A stretch of DNA of 6,286 nucleotides from Pseudomonadota bacterium (GTDB taxonomy: Bacteria > Pseudomonadota > Alphaproteobacteria > Rhizobiales > Hyphomicrobiaceae): the NCBI GenBank assembly GCA_023430845.1, contig JAEYYJ010000163.1:1-6286 (forward strand), written 5' to 3'. How positions within the stretch are numbered: the first letter of the stretch is position 1; each line of letters opens with the position of its first letter. Shown here piece after piece: positions 1 through 6,119 of this stretch. The notes below the pieces were generated by a model that did no database searches, was not told the DNA's origin, and saw nothing but the letters and a program-made list of their open reading frames with translations. Position numbers and translations under genes: made by a program.

Positions 1-329
1 GATGGCTGTTCATCCTCGGGAGCGAGAATGGGCTCGAACGCGCCGGCATCGAAGGCATTCGGCATGTCCTCGGGGTCACCCGGCGCGGGCGCTGTGAGAA
101 CGCGGCCAAGGAAGATCTCGTCGAACAGCGCATCGAACTCATCGCGCCGCTCCGGCGACGGCCCAAATGTGGCATGAGCCGCGCGCCGGACATCCGCAAA
201 GCTTCTCGGCCCAATGAGCCCGACGGCCGCAATGAACGACTGCGTCTGCTCCGGCGCGGCCAGGAAGGCTGCGGCCCGCAAGGCCTGCGCAAAACTGAGG
301 AATGGCGTAAGCGGGCGCGGGAGCGTCAT
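1..329 (-). CDS. CoxE-like protein (VWA-domain family), N-terminal part, cut by window edge
   Basis: The frame opens with ATG at 329-327 and stays open for 109 codons to the window edge, so only the N-terminus is visible. The ATG overlaps the stop of the upstream ATPase gene (ATGA), with a GGGAAG at 341-336 six bases before the start. The visible part begins MTLPRPLTPFLSFAQALRAA and has a helical stretch FLAAPEQTQSFIAAVGLIG (residues 22-40), then PERRDEFDALFDEIFLG (59-75), followed by an acidic, proline-rich region. This N-terminal pattern (a short helix for the chain start, a Q/T-containing helix, an R-D-E-F-D-x-L-F-D motif) is typical of CoxE-like proteins, whose C-terminal half carries a von Willebrand factor A domain with a MIDAS metal site. 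That half lies outside the window, so the VWA domain is inferred. Family members act with a MoxR/CoxD ATPase in maturing molybdenum hydroxylases, which fits the position directly after such an ATPase. Confidence 0.8.
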   Translation of the reverse strand, partial: MTLPRPLTPFLSFAQALRAAAFLAAPEQTQSFIAAVGLIGPRSFADVRRAAHATFGPSPERRDEFDALFDEIFLGRVLTAPAPGDPEDMPNAFDAGAFEPILAPEDEQP

Positions 330-1207
330 GCGGCGCTTCCCATGATCAGCCTGTCGATGTTCGGCGCGACATAGGTCAGATCATCCTGATCCTTCAACAC
401 CACACCGATGGCACGCGCGAATGCGCTCGGCCAGGGCACGCCCTGCTCATTGAGTATGGTCGCGGCCTCGGCCCACTCGACAGTCTCGGCAACCCCGGGC
501 GGCTTCGCAAGCGGCTCGGTGCGCAGACGCCCGACGGCCGCAACCACGCGATGGGCGGTATCGCGCGCGACAATGCTGGACCTCATCATCACGATCTCGG
601 CTTCGAGCGCAGGATCCGGATAGCCGATCCAGTGATAGACGCACCGTCGCCGAAGTGCTTCGTGCAGCTCGCGTGTTCGGTTCGACGTGATGACGACAAT
701 CGGCGGCTCGGCTGCGCGGATCGTTCCTCGCTCGGGGATCGAAATCGAGAAATCGGAGAGGAACTCGAGCAGGAAGGCCTCGAATTCGTGGTCGGAGCGG
801 TCGAGCTCGTCGATCAGCAGGATGCGATCCCGCGGCGTCTGAAGCGCCAGCAGCATCGGCCGCGCGACGAGATACTCATCGGCGTAGAGATTGACGTAGT
901 CGGAGCCCGCCTGACGGATGGCGAGCATCTGGCGCGGAAAGTTCCACTCGTACATCGCGGCCGAGGCATCGATGCCTTCGTAGCACTGCAGGCGCACCAG
1001 TTCGCGCCCCATCACGGAAGCAATCGCCTTCGCCGCTTCCGTCTTGCCGACTCCGGGAGAGCCCTCGAGCAACAGCGGCTTGCCGAGGGCAAGCGCGAGA
1101 TACGCGGCGGTCGCCAACCCTTCGTCGGCAATGTACTGCGCATCGCGCAGCGAGCGCGCCAGCGGCTGCGGGCCGTCGATGCCGAGAATGGAGCGGCGGA
1201 CCGGCAT
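326..1207 (-). CDS. MoxR-family AAA+ ATPase, CoxD-like maturation factor
   Basis: A 293-residue cytoplasmic AAA+ ATPase. The Walker A motif is GSPGVGKT (residues 49-56), Walker B is ILLIDE (129-134), the sensor-1 Asn is in ITSNRT (N176), and an arginine cluster at 186-188 (ALRRRC) fits the arginine finger. The segment YEWNFPRQML (86-95) resembles the CoxD branch of MoxR proteins, and the length is normal for it. In CO dehydrogenase systems CoxD works with the VWA protein CoxE to complete the active-site metal cluster after cofactor insertion. By analogy this protein probably remodels or activates the molybdenum hydroxylase encoded just upstream; that role is inferred. The start at 1207 lies 3 bases after the upstream stop (TAA, 1213-1211) and follows a GGGGAG at 1224-1219, 11 bases away. 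The stop overlaps the next gene's ATG (ATGA). I see no missing ATPase motif. Confidence 0.9.
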   Translation of the reverse strand: MPVRRSILGIDGPQPLARSLRDAQYIADEGLATAAYLALALGKPLLLEGSPGVGKTEAAKAIASVMGRELVRLQCYEGIDASAAMYEWNFPRQMLAIRQAGSDYVNLYADEYLVARPMLLALQTPRDRILLIDELDRSDHEFEAFLLEFLSDFSISIPERGTIRAAEPPIVVITSNRTRELHEALRRRCVYHWIGYPDPALEAEIVMMRSSIVARDTAHRVVAAVGRLRTEPLAKPPGVAETVEWAEAATILNEQGVPWPSAFARAIGVVLKDQDDLTYVAPNIDRLIMGSAA

Positions 1208-1210
1208 TCG

Positions 1211-2248
1211 TTATTGCGCTCCCCGCGCGAGCCGTTGCCGCGGCTTCACACCGCCATTCGCGCGAATACCGCGGAGGATCTTCTCCGGCGTGATCGGCAG
1301 CTCGTCGATGCGCACACCGACGGCATCGTAGACGGCATTCGCGACTGCCGGCAGCACTGGGTTGGCGCACATCTCGCCGGGCCCCTTCCCACCGTACGGC
1401 CCGTCCGGCGCCGGACGCTCAAGCACGGAGATATGATGCGGAGAGATGTCGCCAGGTCCCGGCATCAGGTAGTGATTGAAGTCGACAGGGCCATGACTGC
1501 GGTCAGGATAGTAGGGCTCGGTCGTTTCCCAGAGCGCATGGCTCATGCCCATCCAGGCACCGCCGACGAGCTGCTGCTCGACGAGTTTCGGATTGAGCGC
1601 GCGACCTAGCTCATAGGCCGACTGCATGTCGCGCACCGTCACTTCACCGGTCTCGTCATCGACATCAATCTCAACGAGCAGTGCCGCATGCGCAAAACAG
1701 GACACTGGCGTCATCTCACCGGTATCGGCATCGACCTCCGACAGCGGGATGAGGAAAATGCCGCGCCCCGACACCGTACGGCCCTGCTTGAACTGCGCTG
1801 CTTGGCAAGCGGCCATGGTCGTGATCGATCTCGATGGCGCGCCGTTGACATGAATGTTGCCCTGGCCGTCCGTCACGAGATCGGCAGCATTGACCTCCAG
1901 TTCCTCGGCGGCCGCTTCGAGCATGACGGCGCGCGCTTCCTGAGCGGCCTGGATCACGGCGTTGCCGACACGATGCGTTCCGCGCGAGGCGAATGAGCCC
2001 ATGCAGTGCGGGCCAGTGTCGCTGTCAGCTGTGTCGACGTAGACATCGGCAACAGGCACGCCGAGCGTCTCCGCCGCGATCTGGCGGGTGACGGACTTCA
2101 TGCCCTGACCGAGATCGATCGAAGAAAGCGCGACGGTGAACTTGCCGTCGGGGTTGGAGTGCACGAGCGCCTGGGACGGGTCACCACCAAGGTTCATGCC
2201 GATTGGATAGTTGATTGCCGCAAAACCGCGGCCGCGATGCAGGCCCAT
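1211..2248 (-). CDS. Molybdenum hydroxylase large subunit, C-terminal half (second molybdopterin-binding domain)
   Basis: 345 residues matching only the C-terminal half of the usual ~750-800-residue molybdopterin subunit of the xanthine dehydrogenase family. Visible motifs are DLGQG (residues 45-49; the Gln contacts molybdopterin in relatives), GSFASRGT (84-91), and GKGPGE (287-292), whose Glu292 matches the catalytic base (Glu1261 in bovine xanthine oxidase, recalled). The downstream segment PVLPAVANAVYDAVGVR is the usual family ending. The protein begins MGLHRGRGFAA, the point where the second domain starts in fused homologues. The ATG at 2248 overlaps the previous stop as TGATG and is preceded by a perfect AGGAGG with five bases of spacing, so separate translation is well supported. 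It should pair with the product of 2248-3939 to form one active site. A similar two-gene split is known for nicotinate dehydrogenase NdhL/NdhM of Eubacterium barkeri. The substrate is unknown. Confidence 0.9.
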   Translation of the reverse strand: MGLHRGRGFAAINYPIGMNLGGDPSQALVHSNPDGKFTVALSSIDLGQGMKSVTRQIAAETLGVPVADVYVDTADSDTGPHCMGSFASRGTHRVGNAVIQAAQEARAVMLEAAAEELEVNAADLVTDGQGNIHVNGAPSRSITTMAACQAAQFKQGRTVSGRGIFLIPLSEVDADTGEMTPVSCFAHAALLVEIDVDDETGEVTVRDMQSAYELGRALNPKLVEQQLVGGAWMGMSHALWETTEPYYPDRSHGPVDFNHYLMPGPGDISPHHISVLERPAPDGPYGGKGPGEMCANPVLPAVANAVYDAVGVRIDELPITPEKILRGIRANGGVKPRQRLARGAQ

Positions 2249-3939
2249 CAGCGCCTCCTGAGGCCGGAAATGGAAGAGAAGCGCATCGCGCCCTGACGCG
2301 GACGATCTCCTGTATTGGCAGAATCCGCTGGCGGAGGCGGCGGCGCAGTCGACTGCGAAGACGCGGCGGCGGCCGGTCTCGCAGGTGATGGCACAGGCGG
2401 CCGCGTCGAACCCGCAGCGGCCGGCATCGTATATCCGGGCATTTGGATGGGCTGAGCGGGCCGTCCGGACGCGCCGCCTTTGCGCGCATAACCACCCGTA
2501 TCGATACCGCTCACTGTACCCTTCTGATCGGTGGCCGTGTGCGCCGGCAGTCGGCCGCGCTCGCCGCCACCATCACGCAGCGATGATGCGGCGCGCGAAT
2601 TGGCCTGAAGACCGATGCCGGCCTTCTCGGCGACCACCTGACAGCATTCGATGAGCGCCGTGTTCTTCGCTTCGCGGCGATGCGCTTTCATATCGCCGTC
2701 GCGGTAGGCATTCAGAATGCGCAGATCGATCGGATTCATACCGACGGCCTCCGCGACCTTGTCCATATGCGCTTCGATCGCGAAATCGACACCGGTGATG
2801 CCGAAGCCGCGCATAGCCGTCGCGGGCGTCCGGTTGGTATAGACGCAGTAGACGTCGGCGTAGACATTTGGGATCGTGTACGGCCCTGGCAGATGGCCGA
2901 CGCCCTTGATGATCGCGTAGGACGAGAGCCGTGTGTAGGCACCGCTATCGAAGTAGCCGGTAAACTTGCGGGCGACGATGCGCCCGTCCCGCGTCACGCC
3001 ATCCTTGATGTACCAGCGCTCGGCGCCGCGCGGCGCGCCGACCTGCATTTCCTCCTCGCGATCCCAGGCGAACTTGCATGGACGCCCGGTCAGCGTGGCT
3101 CCAAGAATGGCCAGCGGCTCATGCAGGCTATCGACCTTGCCGCCAAATCCGCCACCGACCGTACCGCCGACGAAGTGCAGACGGTTCGACGGCATCGTCA
3201 GCAGCTTCGCTGCCGTGCCGAGCGAGAAGAACAGCGCCTGTGTCGAGGTGTAGCAGACGTAGCGATCATTCGTTTCAGGCGCCGCGATGGCGCCGCAGGT
3301 CTCGATCGGCGCCTGCTCGATGGGCGACATCTGATAGCGCCCTTCGACGATGTGATCAGCGCGCGAGAATGCTGCCTCGACATCGCCGTAGCGCAGCTTC
3401 TGATGGTCGTACTTGCCGTGGTAGATGAACTTATTGCCTGGATAGACCTCGCAAACGACGGGTGCGCCCGGCTTGATCGCCTCTTCGACGTCGAGCACAT
3501 GCGGCCGCACATCCCAATCGACGCGAACCTTCGCGACGGCGGCGCGCGCCTGCGCCTCCGTCTCGGCGATCACAGCGGCGACCGGCTCGCCCTTGTAGGC
3601 GACCTTCGTCTCCGCAAGCAGCGGCTCATCGTCGATGCCGAAGTCGAGAAGGCTGAGCAATGTGTTAAGATTGCGCGGCACGTCGCGCCCGACCAGCACA
3701 CGCACGACACCCGGCATACTCTGCGCTTCGGCGATGTCGATACGCCGGATACGCGCATGATGGTGCGGACTGCGCACGCAGCGGATGTGCAGCAAGCCGT
3801 CAAACAGGTGATCATCGAAGTAAGGCGAGCGACCCGTGACGTGACCGAGGATATCCTGGCGCCGCGTCGGCTTCCCGATCTCGTTCAGATTATCGTCGCG
3901 TTCGTCAGCGAAGAACTCCTTGCGAAATTCCATCGTCAT
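2248..3939 (-). CDS. Molybdenum hydroxylase large subunit, N-terminal half with long low-complexity tail
   Basis: 563 residues. Residues ~22-143 match the a/b-hammerhead domain that opens molybdopterin subunits (GKPTRRQDILGHVTG; KVAYKGEPVAAVIAE). Residues ~165-410 match the first molybdopterin-binding domain: STQ at 232-234, GGGFGGK at 262-268, and AMRGFG at 375-380 followed by an NPIDLRILN segment. Homology ends near residue 443; the last ~120 residues are Gly/Pro/Ala/Ser-rich and look disordered. The catalytic Glu domain is absent and is supplied by the next gene. The CO dehydrogenase form I motif AYxCSFR is not present: the aligned residues are AMRGFGI, lacking the Cu-binding Cys, so this is not a canonical CO dehydrogenase. 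No signal peptide is seen, so it is probably cytoplasmic. The start at 3939 overlaps the Fe-S gene stop (ATGA) and has a strong purine-rich site at 3956-3947. A start two codons later (Met3) is possible. Confidence 0.92.
   Translation of the reverse strand: MTMEFRKEFFADERDDNLNEIGKPTRRQDILGHVTGRSPYFDDHLFDGLLHIRCVRSPHHHARIRRIDIAEAQSMPGVVRVLVGRDVPRNLNTLLSLLDFGIDDEPLLAETKVAYKGEPVAAVIAETEAQARAAVAKVRVDWDVRPHVLDVEEAIKPGAPVVCEVYPGNKFIYHGKYDHQKLRYGDVEAAFSRADHIVEGRYQMSPIEQAPIETCGAIAAPETNDRYVCYTSTQALFFSLGTAAKLLTMPSNRLHFVGGTVGGGFGGKVDSLHEPLAILGATLTGRPCKFAWDREEEMQVGAPRGAERWYIKDGVTRDGRIVARKFTGYFDSGAYTRLSSYAIIKGVGHLPGPYTIPNVYADVYCVYTNRTPATAMRGFGITGVDFAIEAHMDKVAEAVGMNPIDLRILNAYRDGDMKAHRREAKNTALIECCQVVAEKAGIGLQANSRAASSLRDGGGERGRLPAHTATDQKGTVSGIDTGGYARKGGASGRPAQPIQMPGYTMPAAAGSTRPPVPSPARPAAAASSQSTAPPPPPADSANTGDRPRQGAMRFSSISGLRRR
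2251..2610 (-). other. Low-complexity Gly/Pro/Ala/Ser tail at the domain break of the split Mo subunit
   Basis: This segment encodes about residues 444-563 of the protein at 2248-3939. It starts right after the family-conserved helix ending CCQVVAEKAGI and runs Gly/Arg-rich (SLRDGGGERGRLPAH), then Gly-rich (GIDTGGYARKGGASG), then Pro/Ala-rich (ARPAAAASSQSTAPPPPPAD), ending MRFSSISGLRRR. No known domain is visible and disorder is predicted by eye. In fused relatives this position holds only a short linker between the two molybdopterin-binding domains. Confidence 0.75.
2254..2259 (-). promoter_or_regulatory. Perfect Shine-Dalgarno site before the C-terminal half-subunit gene
   Basis: The minus strand reads AGGAGGCGCTGATG here: a full AGGAGG, five bases of spacing, and the ATG at 2248. 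The same AGGAGG supplies two consecutive AGG arginine codons near the end of the upstream gene (...Leu-Arg-Arg-Arg-stop). AGG is expected to be rare in GC-rich proteobacteria, so the pair is best explained by its role as a ribosome binding site. It is the strongest such site I found in the window and decides the start of the gene at 1211-2248. Confidence 0.85.
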
Positions 3940-4412
3940 GCCCGCGCCCTCCCCTTGGCCGCAGCCAGAATGGCCTCGATGATCGGCTCATAGCCCGTGC
4001 AGCGGCAGATATTGCCCGAGATCGCCTCGACCACATCCTCGCGCGTCGGCGTCGGATTGCGATCGAGCAGCGCCTTGGCCGAAACCAACATCCCCGGTGT
4101 GCAATAGCCGCACTGCGCCGCGAAGTTCTCCATGAATGTTTCCTGCAGCGGATGCAGCAACGCACCAGCGGCCAAGCCCGCCGCCGTCTGCACGCGTTTG
4201 CCTGCAACGCTCTCGGCGAGCGTCAAGCACGACAGATGCGTCTCGCCATCGATCGTGGCCGTGCAGGCGCCGCACGTACCCTGACCACAGCCGTACTTCG
4301 GGCTGAGATCACCGACACCGCGGCGGAGGAATTCGAGCAGGTTCTGGCCGGGCTCCGCAAAGGAAGCGCGTTCCGAGCCGTTCAGGGTGAATACTATGGG
4401 GGTCTTTGCCAT
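3936..4412 (-). CDS. Molybdenum hydroxylase small subunit, two [2Fe-2S] clusters
   Basis: A 158-residue electron-transfer subunit, normal in length for the CoxS / XdhA-type iron-sulfur family. The N-terminal plant-ferredoxin fold holds Cys42, Cys47, Cys50 and Cys62 (CGQGTCGAC, then SCL), binding the FAD-side cluster. The C-terminal helical domain holds QCGYC (Cys101, Cys104) and CRC (Cys136, Cys138), binding the cluster next to the molybdopterin. All eight ligands are present. I chose the ATG at 4412, although the frame stays open upstream to a Met at 4670, because family similarity begins at MAKTPIVFTLNG and the upstream extension is Arg-rich and antisimilar to any domain. This ATG also overlaps the FAD gene's stop as TGATG. 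No strong ribosome site is visible before it, so translation is probably coupled to the FAD gene. The product passes electrons from the Mo site to the FAD subunit. Confidence 0.95.
   Translation of the reverse strand: MAKTPIVFTLNGSERASFAEPGQNLLEFLRRGVGDLSPKYGCGQGTCGACTATIDGETHLSCLTLAESVAGKRVQTAAGLAAGALLHPLQETFMENFAAQCGYCTPGMLVSAKALLDRNPTPTREDVVEAISGNICRCTGYEPIIEAILAAAKGRARA
3947..3956 (-). promoter_or_regulatory. Shine-Dalgarno site before the N-terminal half-subunit gene
   Basis: The minus strand reads AAGGGGAGGG, seven bases before the ATG at 3939, inside the last codons of the iron-sulfur gene. It supports the first Met of the two possible starts (Met1 and Met3). Confidence 0.6.
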
Positions 4413-5218
4413 CAGCCGCGCACCATACGTTCGAGCAGGCGCTTGAGATGCACGCCCGCGACCTCGCGCCGATACCACGCCGTCGCGAGCGCATCCGTCG
4501 GAGGATCGAACCCTTCGACCGCGACCTGGGCCGCGCGCGCAATCGTCGATGCGTCCAGTGACTGGCCTTCCAGCACGCGCTCGACTGCCGTCGCCTGGAG
4601 TGGCATGGGCCCCATGGCACCGAATGCCACGCGCGCGCCGCGAATGCGGCCGGCTTGGCGCGGCAAACAAGCCGCGACGGACAGCACCGATACGCCTTTC
4701 GGCTTGATGCGGCTCACTTTGAGAAAATCGAAATCACCTGGCGCTTGTGGCCGCGGCACATGGAGGGATGCGACGATACCTACGCGACCACGCTCGCGCA
4801 GGACATCGGCAAGCGGCCGTGGCGCACCGCTTTGCCCCGCAAGATTGACGCGCGCGCCGAGTGCCAGCAGCGCAACGGCGAAATCACCATAGGGATGCGG
4901 CGCGAACAGATTGCCGCCGACTGTGCCCATATTGCGAATCTGCGGCCCACCGACCACGCGCGCAACGGGCGCAAGAAACGCGAGATCGCGGTGCGCCGCG
5001 ATGGTCGCCATCGTAACGCCCGCACCGATGGTGACACCGTCGCCCGACAAGCGGATATCGGCGAGCACGGGATCGCTGCTGCGCACGATGCGCGTTGCCG
5101 TGACACCAGCATTGACGTCGCGCATGACCAGCGTTCCGCCGGCCATGAAGATGGCATCCGAGCCCATGGCGCGCTGCGCCTCGGCGAGTGTCGCGTGCGT
5201 TTCGACGGATTGGATCAT
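4412..5218 (-). CDS. Molybdenum hydroxylase FAD-binding medium subunit
   Basis: 268 residues, similar to CoxM / FAD subunits of xanthine dehydrogenase-family enzymes (usually ~270-300 residues, so slightly short). The first FAD motif is MAGGT (residues 25-29), then IGAGVTM (64-70), and the second glycine-rich FAD motif is NMGTVGGNL (96-104) followed by PHPYGD. Residues ~168-266 match the C-terminal domain of these flavoproteins (KPKGVSVLSVAACL; a final AWYRREV...L segment). It takes electrons from the iron-sulfur subunit and hands them to an external acceptor. No NAD-binding domain is seen in this window, so the acceptor cannot be named. The ATG at 5218 overlaps the preceding SRPBCC gene's stop (ATGA) and follows AGGGGG at 5231-5226 with seven bases of spacing. 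Its stop overlaps the Fe-S gene's start. The gene order FAD, Fe-S, Mo is one of the common orders in this family. Confidence 0.93.
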   Translation of the reverse strand: MIQSVETHATLAEAQRAMGSDAIFMAGGTLVMRDVNAGVTATRIVRSSDPVLADIRLSGDGVTIGAGVTMATIAAHRDLAFLAPVARVVGGPQIRNMGTVGGNLFAPHPYGDFAVALLALGARVNLAGQSGAPRPLADVLRERGRVGIVASLHVPRPQAPGDFDFLKVSRIKPKGVSVLSVAACLPRQAGRIRGARVAFGAMGPMPLQATAVERVLEGQSLDASTIARAAQVAVEGFDPPTDALATAWYRREVAGVHLKRLLERMVRG

Positions 5219-5679
5219 CGATTATCCCCCTGCCGCGAGACGGGAAGCCCCATGTGATCGCGCACGGCATCGAAGCCGGCGCGGTAGATGTTGTTTGCGA
5301 CCATGTCGCGCAGCTCTGTCTCGCGGCCCGCCGGCGTGTCGAAGCGGCATTGCCAGTGCCAGAACGTGCGGTCGCCATCTGTTACAGGCGCCAGGCGCAC
5401 GTGCGCCACGTAGTTGAGGAGCGGCACGGGCGTCTCCATGAGGCAGTAGGAGAATGCCATGTCGGCATCCGACAGCGTGAGCAGCTGCTCGCGCAACTCC
5501 GAGCCGTCGACGAGATGAAAGCGGCGCACGCACCCGATCTTGTCCGACGAATAGCCGCGCTCGATATGGCTGTCGGCGACAGCGGGATGCCACTGATCAT
5601 GCCCATTGAAGTCGCGCAGCACAGCCCACACCGCCTCGACGGGGGCATCAATGATCGTGCTCTCGACAATGCGGACCAT
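5215..5679 (-). CDS. SRPBCC (START/PYR-like) ligand-pocket protein, copy closest to the hydroxylase
   Basis: 154 residues with the SRPBCC helix-grip pattern seen in polyketide cyclase/PYR-like proteins: an opening strand with IDAPVEAVWAVLRDF (residues ~10-24), WHPAV, then SSDKIGCVRRF, a strand series with LREQLLTLSD, the ETPVPLLNYV segment, GDRTFWHW, and a closing amphipathic helix (NNIYRAGFDAVRDHM). Such proteins form a deep hydrophobic pocket for small molecules. No catalytic residue can be assigned. It is a paralogue of the gene at 5682-6119: about 69 of 143 ungapped positions are identical by my hand count. Relative to that copy it carries a short extra C-terminal tail (LPVSRQGDNR). The start lies 2 bases after the previous stop, with only a weak AGG upstream, so coupling is likely. 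The stop overlaps the FAD gene start. It does not look like classical CoxG. A role in substrate or product handling is inferred from context only. Confidence 0.85.
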   Translation of the reverse strand: MVRIVESTIIDAPVEAVWAVLRDFNGHDQWHPAVADSHIERGYSSDKIGCVRRFHLVDGSELREQLLTLSDADMAFSYCLMETPVPLLNYVAHVRLAPVTDGDRTFWHWQCRFDTPAGRETELRDMVANNIYRAGFDAVRDHMGLPVSRQGDNR

Positions 5680-5681
5680 GA

Positions 5682-6119
5682 TCAGCCTGCCATCTGTCGC
5701 TTCAGCGCATCGAAGCCGGCCTGGAAGACGTTGTTACCGATGCCGTCGACCAAGTCGGCCGCCGCCTCGGCGGCGCAGTCGAATTCAGCCGTCCATTCGA
5801 TGAATGTGCGGTCGCCGTCGCTAATCGGCGTCAGGCGCAGCGTCGCGATGTAGTCGCTCAGCGGCATCGGCGACTCGAGGATCGTGTACGTGCAGAACAT
5901 ATCGTAGTCCGAAAGCCCGATGAGCTTCTCGCGCAAACGATCACCATTCTGCAGACGGAAGTCGCGTACACAGCCGACCTTGTCCGACGGCTCGCCGTTC
6001 TCGATCCGGCTTTCCCGTATGCGAGGATGCCAGCGTGGCAGCGCATTGAAGTCGCGGATCTTCTCCCAGACCTTGGTGGCCGGGGCGTCGATCACGGAGG
6101 AGACATAGACTCGCGCCAT
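5682..6119 (-). CDS. SRPBCC (START/PYR-like) ligand-pocket protein, first copy
   Basis: 145 residues with the same SRPBCC layout as its neighbour at 5215-5679: VIDAPATKVWEKIRDFNALPRWHP at the N-terminus (residues 9-32), SDKVGCVRDFRL, LREKLIGLSDYD, ESPMPLSDYIATLRLTP, GDRTFIEW, and a C-terminal helix NNVFQAGFDALKRQM. The fold binds hydrophobic or aromatic ligands in many families; no specific activity can be read here. The ATG at 6119 directly abuts the upstream stop (TAA at 6122-6120) and has GGAGG at 6134-6130, ten bases before it. The gene ends with TGA two bases before the next SRPBCC start. Keeping two diverged copies side by side suggests a heterodimer or two different ligands, both inferred. 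SRPBCC genes are often found beside molybdenum hydroxylases (CoxG is one), but these two look closer to the PYR/polyketide-cyclase branch. Confidence 0.87.
   Translation of the reverse strand: MARVYVSSVIDAPATKVWEKIRDFNALPRWHPRIRESRIENGEPSDKVGCVRDFRLQNGDRLREKLIGLSDYDMFCTYTILESPMPLSDYIATLRLTPISDGDRTFIEWTAEFDCAAEAAADLVDGIGNNVFQAGFDALKRQMAG

Noticed and set aside
551..1609. Long plus-strand open frame of 352 codons
   Set aside because: Antisense to the ATPase and the C-terminal half-subunit; Arg-rich, no recognisable domain, no convincing ribosome site. Treated as a shadow of codon bias.
2248..2265. Programmed -1 frameshift fusing the two half-subunits
   Set aside because: A -1 shift would be needed, but I see no slippery heptamer before the TGA. 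The AGGAGG is spaced ideally for initiation at 2248, so separate translation is the simpler reading.
2344..2357. Perfect 14-base palindrome CGCAGTCGACTGCG
   Set aside because: It lies inside the coding sequence of the low-complexity tail, has no loop, no T-run and no promoter context. It may be chance in GC-rich sequence and is too weak for an operator or terminator call.
2680..3993. Long plus-strand open frame of 437 codons opposite the molybdopterin gene
   Set aside because: It lies fully antisense to a strongly supported conserved gene and its translation shows no domain. Long antisense frames are common in GC-rich coding DNA.
4413..4670. N-terminal extension of the iron-sulfur protein to an upstream Met
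   Set aside because: It overlaps the FAD gene's coding region, is Arg/Gly-rich noise, and the ferredoxin homology starts exactly at the ATG at 4412.
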